Counted from the stretch's first letter, positions 45,213 through 54,792 are shown. The stretch: 64,000 nucleotides of DNA from Viridibacillus arenosi (GCF_001955655.1 NZ_MSPW01000011.1:1-64000); one strand, 5' to 3'. The notes: generated by a model from the letters alone, not told the origin. A program made the numbers and translations.

Positions 45213-46544
45213 ATGGACGAAGGTAAAAAGGTATTAGATTACGAACGAGAAGCTGTACCGGAACATTTGCGTAGATCGTGGTTTTCCATGTTCTCTGTAT
45301 TAGTTGCCATAGGAGTCGATTTAGCTTCTGTTTTATTAGGCGCTGAATTAGCAAACGGAATGGCAATGAATCAAGCGATTATTTCGGTATGTGTAGGATC
45401 ATTTCTTCTAGCTATTTTATGTTCTATTTGTGCAATCGTAGGTGCTTCAACCAATTTGTCCACTTCTATGATTACAAAGTATGTATTTGGAAAGTATGGA
45501 GCGCTGGCATTTTCCCTTGTTATTGGTATCTCTTTATTAGGTTGGTTTGGTGTCCAAGTAGGTTTTTTTGCTGAAAATGCCCACATTATTTTATTAGATT
45601 CGTTTGACGTATCAATAAATGTGAAAGTGCTATCTTTTATAGGTGGTATTTTGATGATGACAACTGCCATTTACGGATTCCGTGCTATTGAAAAATTAAG
45701 TATGTGGTCAGTACCGCTTTTATTGGGCATCATGTTACTAACTTTATTTTTAACTCTAAAAGATTACTCATTACCTGTTGAAATTCAAAATACTGGGGCT
45801 TTTACATTTGGTAGCGCAGTTTCCCTTGTTATCAGTATTTTTATTGTAGGTGCAACTATTTCACCTGATATTTCTAGATGGGCTAAAAGTAAAAAGGATG
45901 CTATTATCTCCACGTTTTTCGGGATTTTCATAGGTAATAGTTTTATGATCATCATAGCCATTCTGTTGACAAGATATATCGGAACAGATGATATGATGCG
46001 AATTTTTATAATATTGGGAATGGCCATACCAGGAATTTTAGTATTAACACTGGCACAATGGACAACAAATACTAGTAATCTATATTCCTCGTCTCTTGGA
46101 TTTTCAATAGTATTTCCGAAGATATCAAAAAAGTTGTTAACCATTATTTTAGGATTAATAGCAACGAGCCTGGCAGTTCTCGGTATTTTTGAACAATTTA
46201 TCTCTTTCCTAAATATTTTAGCCGTTGTTATTGCTCCTATAGGTGGAATCTATATTTCTGAATTCTTTATCGTAAAAACTGAATTTAACCGCTACAAGAA
46301 TCAATTAGAAGAGCAGACAATTGTTGTTCGTTCCAACATTGCCTGGATTATAGGAATGGTGGTTACTTTTATGACAACAGCACAGCCCTCGGGTTTAGAA
46401 TTATTTTCTCTTACAACGATTCCTTCTTTAGATGGCTTTATAACAGGGTTTGTTGTACAAACTGTAATAGGGAAGTTATCAAGTCAAAAGGCATCTATAC
46501 ATCAAATGAACGTCAATAAGCATATAGAAAGAGGGGAACTTTAG
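45213..46544 (+). CDS. NCS1-type (CodB-like) cytosine/purine/allantoin permease
   Basis: 443 residues with twelve membrane helices, of the nucleobase:cation symporter-1 family. Typical features are an N-terminal cytosolic start EAVPEHLRRSWFSMFSV, GVDLASVLLGAELANGMAMN (helix 1 with a substrate-site Gly/Ala pattern), and DISRWAKSKKDA in the middle, as in CodB/PucI-like proteins. It would import a nucleobase, hydantoin or allantoin. The catabolic genes right behind it favour a cyclic amide over cytosine. The DUF917 gene starts four bases after the stop. Confidence 0.88.
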   Translation: MDEGKKVLDYEREAVPEHLRRSWFSMFSVLVAIGVDLASVLLGAELANGMAMNQAIISVCVGSFLLAILCSICAIVGASTNLSTSMITKYVFGKYGALAFSLVIGISLLGWFGVQVGFFAENAHIILLDSFDVSINVKVLSFIGGILMMTTAIYGFRAIEKLSMWSVPLLLGIMLLTLFLTLKDYSLPVEIQNTGAFTFGSAVSLVISIFIVGATISPDISRWAKSKKDAIISTFFGIFIGNSFMIIIAILLTRYIGTDDMMRIFIILGMAIPGILVLTLAQWTTNTSNLYSSSLGFSIVFPKISKKLLTIILGLIATSLAVLGIFEQFISFLNILAVVIAPIGGIYISEFFIVKTEFNRYKNQLEEQTIVVRSNIAWIIGMVVTFMTTAQPSGLELFSLTTIPSLDGFITGFVVQTVIGKLSSQKASIHQMNVNKHIERGEL

Positions 46545-46547
46545 AAA

Positions 46548-47636
46548 ATGAGATACATTGATGAAGAAGCTATTGAAAAGATAGCGTTAGGAGCTGCTGT
46601 ATTAGGTACTGGTGGAGGCGGGGATCCTTATATTGGGAAATTGATCGCAAAAGAAGCGATACGCAAATACGGACCAGTTGCACTAATCTCATTAGAAGAG
46701 TTAAGAGATAATCAGATAGTGGTTCCTATATCTGGGATGGGGGCACCCTCTGTAACGATTGAGAAAATACCGTCAGAAATTGAATTCACTGCACCACTTG
46801 ATAAGTTTGAAGAGGTAATAGGAAAAAAGGTTGACGTAGTGATGCCTATTGAGATAGGGGGTATTAACTCCTTGTTCCCTATTATTGCTGCTGCCAAAAA
46901 GGGTTTACCATTATTAGATGCAGATGCTATGGGACGTGCCTTCCCTGAAGCGCAAATGGTTACTTTTCATCTAGATGGTTTAGAATCTTCACCTGTTACA
47001 ATGTCTGATGAAAAAGGAAATGTAGTCGTATTATATCCCCGAGATGGAGTTTGGCACGAAAGACTAGCACGTGTCATTACGATAGAAATGGGAGGAAGTG
47101 CTTCTGTCTGTGATTATGGTTTATTAGGAAAAGAGGTAAAGAGCAGTGCTATTCCTGGCACCCTTACATTAGCTGAAACAATTGGTGGGTATCTACTTGA
47201 TAACAAAGGTAAGGAACGCCAAGGTATTAATAAAATGTTAGAGGAATTAAATGGATATCAATTGTTTGAAGCAAAAATTACAGACATAGAACGTAGATTG
47301 ATTGGAGGCTTTACAAGAGGAAAGGCAATATTTGAAGGCATACGTAATGAACAAGGAAGATCGTTTAGCATCGATTTTCAAAATGAGCATCTAGTGGCCA
47401 AAGAAGCCGAGCATTTATTATGTTCAACACCAGATTTAATTGCAGTATTAGATGCAGAGACTGGTTTTCCTATTACAACAGAGAGGATGAAATACGGAGC
47501 CCGTGTAGTGGTTGTAGCCTTTCCATGTCATAGTAAATGGAGAACAAAAAAGGGTATTGAAACAGTAGGACCTTATTATTTTGGATATGATTTTGAGTAT
47601 CAGCCAGTTGAAGAGTTACAAAAGGAGAGAGTATAA
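46548..47636 (+). CDS. DUF917-family protein (hydantoin-pathway related)
   Basis: 362 residues of the DUF917 family, in databases linked with S-methyl-thiohydantoin desulfurase-like domains. Features are LGTGGGGDPYIG (N-terminal Gly-rich motif), MPIEIGGINSLFPIIAAAKK, LLDADAMGRAFPEAQM and RYGARVVVVAFPC-like end (KYGARVVVVAFPCHSKW). The gene is translationally tied to both neighbours: it starts four bases after the permease stop, and its own TAA overlaps the next ATG. The reaction has not been settled for the family; a role beside the hydantoinase-like partner is inferred. Confidence 0.85.
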   Translation: MRYIDEEAIEKIALGAAVLGTGGGGDPYIGKLIAKEAIRKYGPVALISLEELRDNQIVVPISGMGAPSVTIEKIPSEIEFTAPLDKFEEVIGKKVDVVMPIEIGGINSLFPIIAAAKKGLPLLDADAMGRAFPEAQMVTFHLDGLESSPVTMSDEKGNVVVLYPRDGVWHERLARVITIEMGGSASVCDYGLLGKEVKSSAIPGTLTLAETIGGYLLDNKGKERQGINKMLEELNGYQLFEAKITDIERRLIGGFTRGKAIFEGIRNEQGRSFSIDFQNEHLVAKEAEHLLCSTPDLIAVLDAETGFPITTERMKYGARVVVVAFPCHSKWRTKKGIETVGPYYFGYDFEYQPVEELQKERV

Positions 47637-49204
47637 TGTATCGCTTAGGATTGGATGTTGGTGGAACTAATACGGATGCTGCATTAATAGATGGAGATTT
47701 AAAGGTTTTTCATACGGTAAAAGTACCAACTACTAAAGAGGTGGAAAGTGGAATAATCGAAGCAATCGCAAAAGTGGTGAAAGAGAGTAAGGTGGATAGT
47801 AGCGATATTAAATATGCCATGCTTGGCACTACCCATTGTACGAATGCCATCGTAGAGCGTAAACGTTTAGATAAAGTTGGTGTTATAAGAATTGGCAGGC
47901 CAGCTACAACAGCCATTCCGCCGTTTACTAATTGGCCAAAAGACATAAGAGCAAAAATTGAAGTAGCATCCATTATTGTTTCTGGTGGATATGAATTTGA
48001 TGGACGTTTAATAGCTGAGTTGGACAAAGAAGAAGTGTCTAAGTTTTGTAGAGAAATCAGAGGCAAAGCAGAAAGTATCGCTATCTCAGGTGTATATGCT
48101 CCAGTAAATAAAGAACAAGAAGAAATCGTAGCAACCTGGGTAAGAGAAGAGCTTGGAGATATTCCTATTTCTCTATCACATGCGATTGGCAGTATTGGCT
48201 TACTTGAACGTGAAAATGCGACGATATTAAATGCAGCATTGATGACTACAGGTCAAACCGTTATTAATGGCTTCTCTAAAGCTTTAAGTAGCCTAAATAT
48301 CGAAGCTGAAATGTTCTTCAGTCAAAACGATGGGACTTTAATGAACGCAGCATATGCAGAACGCTATCCAATTCTTACGATGGGATGTGGGCCTACAAAC
48401 TCCATTCGAGGTTCAGCTCACTTAACAGGGCTAGATAATGCGATTGTACTGGATGTTGGAGGAACAACGAGTGACATTGGTGTACTATCAAAAGGGTTTC
48501 CTAGAGAATCTTCATTGGCAGTTATCATTGGTGGAGTAAATACGAATTTCAGAATGCCAGATATTTTATCTATTGGGTTAGGTGGGGGCACTCGAATTCT
48601 TGAAAATAACGAAAAAATCATTGTTGGACCAGAGAGCGTAGGTTACGAAATTACGAAAAAGGCACTACTTTTTGGTGGAGATGTACTAACCACTTCGGAT
48701 ATAGTGACGCGCTTAGGCTATGCCTTTGAAGATAGAGCAAAAGAAGTAGAACATCTCTCCTTTGAATTCTGTGAAAAAGTAAATGATCAAATGACGGAGA
48801 TGTTAGAAGATGCTATTGATCAAATGAAGACAAGTTCAAAAGAAGTACCACTTATTTTATCAGGTGGAGGAAGTATCATCGTTTCTAAATCATTAAAAGG
48901 GGTTTCAGAAGTCATTATGCCAGAGCACTATGGTGCGGCAAATGCTATAGGAGCTGCCCTTGGTCAAGTGAGCGGTGATGTTGAAAGAATATATAGTTTA
49001 GACAAAATGAATCGTGAAGAAGCATTAACAGATGCAAAGAAACTAGCGACTCATGAAGCAATAAAAGCAGGTGCAGATGAAAAAACAATATCAATCATTT
49101 CGATTGAAGATATCCCTCTCGCATACTTACCAGGCAATGCATTGTTAATACGTGTGAAGGCTGTAGGAGACTTACAATATTCTAGTGAATCGGTGATTAT
49201 TTAG
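47636..49204 (+). CDS. Hydantoinase/oxoprolinase-family (HyuA-like) protein
   Basis: 522 residues with the Hydant_A_N and Hydantoinase_A domains. GLDVGGTNTDAALID (4-18) is the first phosphate-binding loop of an actin/hexokinase-like fold; ISLSHAIGSIGLLERENATI and VLDVGGTTSDIG (about residue 275) are the ATP/metal-binding parts typical of HyuA. It opens a cyclic amide such as a hydantoin or 5-oxoproline with ATP. No HyuB subunit is present, so it is the short single-subunit type often paired with DUF917. It overlaps the DUF917 gene by one base. Confidence 0.9.
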   Translation: MYRLGLDVGGTNTDAALIDGDLKVFHTVKVPTTKEVESGIIEAIAKVVKESKVDSSDIKYAMLGTTHCTNAIVERKRLDKVGVIRIGRPATTAIPPFTNWPKDIRAKIEVASIIVSGGYEFDGRLIAELDKEEVSKFCREIRGKAESIAISGVYAPVNKEQEEIVATWVREELGDIPISLSHAIGSIGLLERENATILNAALMTTGQTVINGFSKALSSLNIEAEMFFSQNDGTLMNAAYAERYPILTMGCGPTNSIRGSAHLTGLDNAIVLDVGGTTSDIGVLSKGFPRESSLAVIIGGVNTNFRMPDILSIGLGGGTRILENNEKIIVGPESVGYEITKKALLFGGDVLTTSDIVTRLGYAFEDRAKEVEHLSFEFCEKVNDQMTEMLEDAIDQMKTSSKEVPLILSGGGSIIVSKSLKGVSEVIMPEHYGAANAIGAALGQVSGDVERIYSLDKMNREEALTDAKKLATHEAIKAGADEKTISIISIEDIPLAYLPGNALLIRVKAVGDLQYSSESVII

Positions 49205-49406
49205 TATATAAGGACATTAAAATATATATCTAAATAAGGTCTAGTTTTTCTATTTAATGAATTAAAAGTGTAAGGTGGTTCTAGAAAACTTTGAGAGTTA
49301 AAAGATATCAAGTGATTTAGTTGAGCTTCACTTAATTAAGAGACATCCCAAAAAAACAATATTTATTAGGAAATAAGATATATTGAATCGCATTTAAAAA
49401 TTAACT

Positions 49407-49446
49407 GCCATTTATCAAGCCTTAACTTAGATGAATGGCTTTTTTC
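49407..49446 (+). terminator. Terminator after the HyuA-like operon
   Basis: GCCATTTATC (49407-49416) pairs with GATGAATGGC (49430-49439), followed by TTTTTT. The rest of 49205-49700 holds no gene. Confidence 0.65.
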
Positions 49447-49702
49447 GTACTAAAAAAATGGTTTTTACTCCAATTGAATCGTATTCACATGTAATAGCTG
49501 ATACTTTTACGTATAACACTGTCGATTAAATTAATACCAGGAATGGTCAAGACGAGGCATAATATATGAATGGAATTCTAACTCTTTAATATCAGAAATT
49601 ATATTAATAGCGTCTAAAACATCATATACATTAATGGTTTAATTTTCATTTTTTATTATAAATATTATTATATTAATATAAATAATAGTTGGAGTGAATA
49701 AA

Positions 49703-50416
49703 ATGAAGCTTAAATTAATTAGTATTGTTACTTCATTCTCTTTATTATTTTCGCTTTTTGTACCATCAATAACATTTGGTATGGAAGCAAAAACAATAGA
49801 GAAACCAGTAGTAAATGGAGCGAATAAAGAAGAAGTTCTTTGGGTAGATATTGAAGAAGAAAATAATGCTGTTTCTTATGATGAAAATCCTGAATTGTTT
49901 TCAACTCTTGAAGAGATTAATCAGGAAAATATTACATTTATAGAAAACGCTGATGGTATTCATGATATTGATTGGGATTCGATTCCTATCGAATTGGCAG
50001 AGCATAATACAGTTCAACCCTTTATTTGGGGAACTGTTGCAAGACTTGTTATTAGTGGCGGTAAGTATGTAATTAAATGGGGTTCTAAAGTATTTAAAAT
50101 AGCACCTAAATCTAAAGTGACTAATGCTTTATCATCTTTTAAAACTGCAACGTATAAAACAGGAAGTCACTCATTTAAATTAACAAAAACTGATATGAAA
50201 CATATGTTGGAAAGACATCATCCAAAGTATTGGAATGGGACTGTTAAGAAATCACAAACATTTTATAATCCCAATCTATCAGTAACCGAAGTTAAAAATA
50301 TTGCTATGACGATTGCTAAAGATAACTCGAAAACTTTAGCGAAAAAAGGAACAAATTCTACATTCCAAGTTGAAGGAAGTGTAGGAGGAGTTAAATATGT
50401 TCTTGGAATTACCTAA
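49703..50416 (+). CDS. Secreted polymorphic-toxin-like protein
   Basis: 237 residues from the ATG at 49703 (TTGGAG upstream). It has a signal peptide ending near SITFG, a variable middle, and a C-terminal domain of about 80 residues starting near 165 with HMLERHHPKYWNGTVKKSQT, FYNPNLSVTEVKNI and VGGVKYVLGIT. This resembles the C-terminal RNase-like toxins of bacterial polymorphic toxin systems (Ntox35-like, name uncertain). The chain stops at VLGIT, but one base further the other frame continues KGHVKQLYPK and stops. A single inserted base has therefore probably cut off the usual C-terminus. The next gene looks like its immunity protein. Confidence 0.7.
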   Translation: MKLKLISIVTSFSLLFSLFVPSITFGMEAKTIEKPVVNGANKEEVLWVDIEEENNAVSYDENPELFSTLEEINQENITFIENADGIHDIDWDSIPIELAEHNTVQPFIWGTVARLVISGGKYVIKWGSKVFKIAPKSKVTNALSSFKTATYKTGSHSFKLTKTDMKHMLERHHPKYWNGTVKKSQTFYNPNLSVTEVKNIAMTIAKDNSKTLAKKGTNSTFQVEGSVGGVKYVLGIT

Positions 50417-50468
50417 AGGACATGTTAAACAACTTTATCCAAAATAATGGAGTTAGGTAGGTAGAAAA

Positions 50469-50996
50469 ATGGAGATTAGAAATTTTTTCTTAAAAAAAGA
50501 AGTTTTTGATTTAGGTGATTTAACAAATAGTCCATTATCTTACATAGGCGGAGTTAACAATGAATTTATGGTGGAAGTTGTTAAAAAAAATAAAAAGAAA
50601 TATGTAGAAGCTGGCATGTTAAATCTAGAGGGGGGGATAATTTTTAAAGTAGGATATAAAGAAATTGGGGGAATCCCAATTTTTGATGATTTAGCTACTC
50701 TATATGCTTATTATGTGAATGCAATAGAAGAATTCTTGGATGAAGAAGTAGCTAATTTTTATTATCCAAGTCAGCCAATAGAGGTTCGTTTAGAAAAAAA
50801 TACAAATGGTAAAACGAAAATTTCAATTGATAATCAGGAATTACTCGTAAGTACAGATTTATTATTAAACATGATTTTATCTAATTCAGAGTCATTTTTT
50901 AAAATACTAGTTAATGAATTAGGTCTAAAAAAATACGTTTATGAACTTAAACAAATAGAACTTATCAAAGAGAAGTTAGTTTTGTTTTTTCTATAG
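50469..50996 (+). CDS. Probable immunity protein for the toxin
   Basis: 175 residues, soluble, acidic at first (MEIRNFFLKKEVFDLGDL) and ending in a Lys- and Leu-rich helix. There are no signal peptide or membrane segments, so it stays in the cytoplasm. It begins 22 bases after the frameshift-restored stop of the toxin and is on the same strand, which is the normal order for toxin then immunity. I cannot name its family; the role is inferred from position. GTTAGGTAGG lies before the ATG. Confidence 0.55.
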   Translation: MEIRNFFLKKEVFDLGDLTNSPLSYIGGVNNEFMVEVVKKNKKKYVEAGMLNLEGGIIFKVGYKEIGGIPIFDDLATLYAYYVNAIEEFLDEEVANFYYPSQPIEVRLEKNTNGKTKISIDNQELLVSTDLLLNMILSNSESFFKILVNELGLKKYVYELKQIELIKEKLVLFFL

Positions 50997-51600
50997 GCTA
51001 ATTCTTATTGTTTTATCAAATTTGTTAGTAATATTAAAAATACGATTTCAGAGAAAATAAGAAAAAAAAGGCATTCTACTCAATTTGAGAGTGGATCGCT
51101 TTTTTTGTTTTTATCCAATGATACTTGTAGAACCATCATGAGTTCCGTAATATTATCAGGGTATTGCTATTTGTGTGTCACTGCCTGTTACTGTATTATT
51201 CGTTTATTTTCCTTTCTATCAGTGACATTTAGACAGCTAGGTATTCATTATTTTATTTTTTGAGTTGAAATATGTTTGCTAATTGGTCGATTTAAAAGGG
51301 CCGGTCCAACTTTTCTCCTCTAAGATGATAAGTTTATGAAGATGAGCGATCGTCCAAAAATGGACATACTTATAATTAGTATAATATTTTTTACGCTTAA
51401 AATCGATCAGACTTAAAGTTACGTACTAAAAGCAGCCAAGTATATGAAAAATAACCTGAAAGATGATTAGAGAGTAGTTAGTAATTTTTCTAGCCTTGAT
51501 TCACAAACTATTTTTGTCAAGACTATTGAAATATTATCCATAAATTACTAGAGACAATAAATAAAAAAAGTTGAATAACTTCATTCAAATTTCACTTTTT
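50997..51600. other. Gene-free stretch after the toxin pair
   Basis: A weak terminator-like hairpin lies near 51069-51117, ending in TTTTTTT. From about 51240 to 51400 there is a slightly GC-richer stretch with no reading frame longer than 30 codons. I find no gene here. Confidence 0.5.
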
Positions 51601-51628
51601 TTTTATAGAATAGTATTGTTCTATAAAA
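51601..51628 (+). promoter_or_regulatory. Palindrome before the PepSY gene
   Basis: TTTTATAGAA (51601-51610) and TTCTATAAAA (51619-51628) form perfect 10-base arms around eight bases, 26 bases before the ATG and just ahead of the AGGAGG. A further smaller palindrome, TTGAAT-N6-ATTCAA, lies around 51572. This is a likely repressor site for the PepSY gene, though an RNA hairpin is also possible. Confidence 0.5.
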
Positions 51629-51653
51629 AGGGATTATTTCTAGGAGGAAAGAA

Positions 51654-53006
51654 ATGAATAAGGGTTTATATAATCGCTTTTGGCGATGGCATTTTTATGC
51701 TGCGTTATTTATTACACCACTACTACTTACTTTAACACTTAGTGGAATTGGCTTTTTGTTCTATACGAATGTTGAAAATAATGTATATGATGATTACTTC
51801 TTTGGTGATAGTACATATTCTGAACAGTTAACGATTGATGAGGGAATAGCTAAAGCTAAAGAACAAAATGAAGGATATTCAGTATCTAAAATCATAGTTC
51901 TTGACGACCCATATAATACACGTTTAACGATGGGAAATAAAGAAGGCGATGAAAAATATGTTTTCTTAGATGAACACAATCAAATCGTAGGAACCCAAAA
52001 TGCGAAATATACATTTGCAAATATCATGCGAAATGTTCATAGTTCATTATTTGTTGGAGGAACAGTTGTCAATTATCTTGTTGAATTAGCTGCTTGTTGG
52101 GCTATATTCCTACTAATTACAGGTGTATACATGACTTTTAAAGGGAAGGTATTGAAGAAAAAACAAAATGCTTCCACTCGTCAAAAAAATAAGAAATGGC
52201 ATGCACTTGTAGGAACAATTATTACTATTCCGATGCTTGTTATCATCCTTACTGGATTACCTTGGTCGGCTTTTATGGGGAATTTCATTTATATAGCCTC
52301 ACAAGAGCACCCATCTATTGGTAATCCAGAAAAACAAGTAAACCCACCTACTTCTGATATGAGTGAAATACCTTGGGCTACTCGAAAAAATGCAGCACCG
52401 GCTTCTTCTAATGATGATCCACATGCACTTCACAAAGGTATGAATATGTCTGGTATGGATATGTCTGATAATGAAAATATGCTAAATGTCCATCAACTGA
52501 TGCTAAAAGTAGAAGATGCCAATATTTCTAAGCCATATTCTATTATTTACCCTTCTGATGAAGAGGGGGTATATACTGTTGCTAAAAGTAGTAACACTGG
52601 TGTAACTGGATTAGATGTTAGTCCATACGATGAAATGACATCATATTTTGATCAATATAGCGGGAAGTTAATTTCTAAAGCGGGCTATGAAGACTATGGT
52701 ATCTTAGCTAAGTGGTTTACTTGGGGAATTCCTTTACATGAAGGACATTTATTTGGATGGCCAAATAAGATTATCAATTTGATTGTATGTCTTGCCTTTG
52801 TTTTCGTTATTTTTTGGGGTATTAAAACTTGGCTTTCTCGTAAAAAGAAAGGTGAATTTTCTGCACCACCTAGTACATCAAAAGGTACTTCTATTGGATT
52901 TATAATCATCATGATTTTGCTGGGTATTGCTATGCCACTATTCGGTATCTCACTACTTCTAGTATTACTAGTAGAAACGTTCATGTTAGTAAAACAGAAG
53001 ATATAA
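51654..53006 (+). CDS. PepSY-associated transmembrane protein with Met/His-rich segment
   Basis: 450 residues with about five membrane helices and PepSY-type domains (YNRFWRWHFYAALFITPLLL at the start, the N-terminal conserved R-x-W-H helix, and ISKAGYEDYGILAKWF near the end). Around 258-280 lies HALHKGMNMSGMDMSDNENM, a Met- and His-rich stretch like those that bind copper. PepSY-TM proteins are usually tied to iron-siderophore or metal reduction at the membrane; the copper link is inferred from that segment. AGGAGG lies before the ATG, and a palindrome in the promoter region suggests a dedicated repressor. Confidence 0.78.
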   Translation: MNKGLYNRFWRWHFYAALFITPLLLTLTLSGIGFLFYTNVENNVYDDYFFGDSTYSEQLTIDEGIAKAKEQNEGYSVSKIIVLDDPYNTRLTMGNKEGDEKYVFLDEHNQIVGTQNAKYTFANIMRNVHSSLFVGGTVVNYLVELAACWAIFLLITGVYMTFKGKVLKKKQNASTRQKNKKWHALVGTIITIPMLVIILTGLPWSAFMGNFIYIASQEHPSIGNPEKQVNPPTSDMSEIPWATRKNAAPASSNDDPHALHKGMNMSGMDMSDNENMLNVHQLMLKVEDANISKPYSIIYPSDEEGVYTVAKSSNTGVTGLDVSPYDEMTSYFDQYSGKLISKAGYEDYGILAKWFTWGIPLHEGHLFGWPNKIINLIVCLAFVFVIFWGIKTWLSRKKKGEFSAPPSTSKGTSIGFIIIMILLGIAMPLFGISLLLVLLVETFMLVKQKI

Positions 53007-53119
53007 AATACGAATATCAATTCCTGAACATTGAAGTGAAAAAAATTGATGTACATTTACTAACTATTTTCGATTTATGGATAACATAGTAACCGAAAGA
53101 ATTATTAATATAGATATAG

Positions 53120-53154
53120 AAAACCTTCAAAGTTAATAACTTGAAGGTTTTTTC
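53120..53154 (+). terminator. Terminator after the PepSY gene
   Basis: AAACCTTCAA (53121-53130) pairs with TTGAAGGTTT (53141-53150), followed by TTTC. Confidence 0.75.
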
Positions 53155-53307
53155 TATTTTACGAAGATTTTTAATTGATCTACCAGGATACAATTAGTAG
53201 TAAAAAAAATCAGCAAATGAAACATTATAATTTCCTACTTATAATATTCCTTGTTGTTGGTGATAACTAACAAATAATGAACAATTCTTTATTGCAGGAA
53301 AATAATA

Positions 53308-53544
53308 ATGCAGAAAGTAGTGAGTGGGATGGAGCATGCCAAAGATTCAATAGATTTTAATGACTTGAGACAGTCATTTTCGAAGTCTGAAGATGCTTAT
53401 TTTCTTTGGTTTACACTCAATTTAAAAAGACCAATGAATAGCTTCATTGATGATATATCGAGTAGAGTAAAATTCTATTATAGACGTTCAGCTATGTTAG
53501 TCCCTCAAGAAAAATTACGTCCAAAAGAAGCCGCAAATGAATAA
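53308..53544 (+). CDS. Small protein overlapping gerC; possible remnant of a GerA subunit
   Basis: 78 residues. It has its own AGGAAA site and ATG and overlaps the gerC start by eight bases, as the A subunit does in many gerA-type operons (A, then C). The beginning (MEHAKDSIDFND) and end (LVPQEKLRPKEAANE) recall the two ends of a GerA protein, whose ~480-residue membrane body would then have been deleted. The match is weak. It may instead be an unrelated small gene. Confidence 0.35.
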   Translation: MQKVVSGMEHAKDSIDFNDLRQSFSKSEDAYFLWFTLNLKRPMNSFIDDISSRVKFYYRRSAMLVPQEKLRPKEAANE

Positions 53545-54682
53545 AGGAATATTAATATTAGTTATTATGCTTACGACTCTCCTCACAGGTTGTTGGGATG
53601 TAAACGCACCAGAGAGAATGTTATATATTCATGGTATGGGCTTGGATTATAAGGACGGGAAGTATGAGGTATATGCCCAAATAGTTGATTTCACTAATAC
53701 TGCGAAAAATGAACAACCAGTCACTAATGTTCCACAGGCTGAAGTAGGGCATGCTTCAGGTAAAACCATTAATGAAGCGGTTTTTAATTTATATCATTCA
53801 ATGGATGAACAGGTTTTTTGGGGTTTTTTTTCATATGTTATATTATCTGAAGAAGTATTAAAAAACGGAAGATCTAATCAAATTATTGACGCTTTTATTC
53901 GATATAGAGAAACGAGATATCAAATATGGGTTTACGGTACTAAGGATCCAGTAAACGATATACTTTTAACTACTCCAAATATTAACAAATCGATAATTTT
54001 ATCAAAATTAGGAAATCCTGAAAACTCATATGAACAAGAATCCTTTATTAAACCTATTAATTTTCGAACATTGATAATCGGACTAAATGAACCAAATCAT
54101 GAAATAGGTATACCCTTCGTTACTATCAAAGACTGGGAAACAGAAAAAGAAACCAAAAACGAAGCTGATTTATTGGGAGTTGGAATACTCTCTCCTAAAG
54201 AGTTTAAAGGTTTTATACCAGCTGAAAAGTCACGAGGATTACAATGGATGACAAATGATACTAAGAGGGGAGAAGTTACGGCCAACGTAGGTTCAAACGA
54301 AGAACTACACTTCACAGTTGTAGTAGACAAAGTAAAAGTAACAGTGAAACCAATTATTAAAGATAAAGTGAAGTTTAATGTTCGTATAAAATTGAATTTT
54401 AATATTAGTGAGTTTAAGGACAAAGTATCAATCGATGAAATTAAAAAGGCGGTAATAAAGGGAGTTAAAAAAGAAGTTAAAGATACTTATGAAGAGGGAT
54501 TAGAAAATGATGTAGACATCTATCGTTTATCAGAGTACTTATATCGTAAAAATATAAAGGAATGGAAAAAGTTACAGAAGAACGGGAAAGTTGAGTTAAA
54601 TGAAGATTCGATCAATATCAAAGTTGAAATTAATAAAATAAAAGCACAGAGAAAATCATTTAAAGAAACAATCGATAAATAA
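53537..54682 (+). CDS. Ger(x)C-family spore germination lipoprotein
   Basis: 381 residues. The N-terminal lipobox TGCWD, shared by Ger(x)C proteins (the W-D after the Cys is typical), marks a lipoprotein of the inner spore membrane. HGMGLDYKDGKYEVYAQIVD, PVTNVPQAEVGHASGKTINE and VFWGFFSYVILSEEVLKNG are the conserved N-terminal domain. A second domain of beta-strand segments ends in a Lys-rich tail. In intact operons it pairs with A and B subunits to sense a germinant; here neither is complete. Its function on its own is unknown. Confidence 0.88.
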   Translation: MNKGILILVIMLTTLLTGCWDVNAPERMLYIHGMGLDYKDGKYEVYAQIVDFTNTAKNEQPVTNVPQAEVGHASGKTINEAVFNLYHSMDEQVFWGFFSYVILSEEVLKNGRSNQIIDAFIRYRETRYQIWVYGTKDPVNDILLTTPNINKSIILSKLGNPENSYEQESFIKPINFRTLIIGLNEPNHEIGIPFVTIKDWETEKETKNEADLLGVGILSPKEFKGFIPAEKSRGLQWMTNDTKRGEVTANVGSNEELHFTVVVDKVKVTVKPIIKDKVKFNVRIKLNFNISEFKDKVSIDEIKKAVIKGVKKEVKDTYEEGLENDVDIYRLSEYLYRKNIKEWKKLQKNGKVELNEDSINIKVEINKIKAQRKSFKETIDK

Positions 54683-54792
54683 CAGAAAAATTGAAATTTG
54701 ATGTCATCTTTGTAATTAAGCTCGTATACTTAAAATGGGTTTGTCCATAACTTTTAATGTGGCAAGAGCCACATTGGTTGTTCATAGAATGA

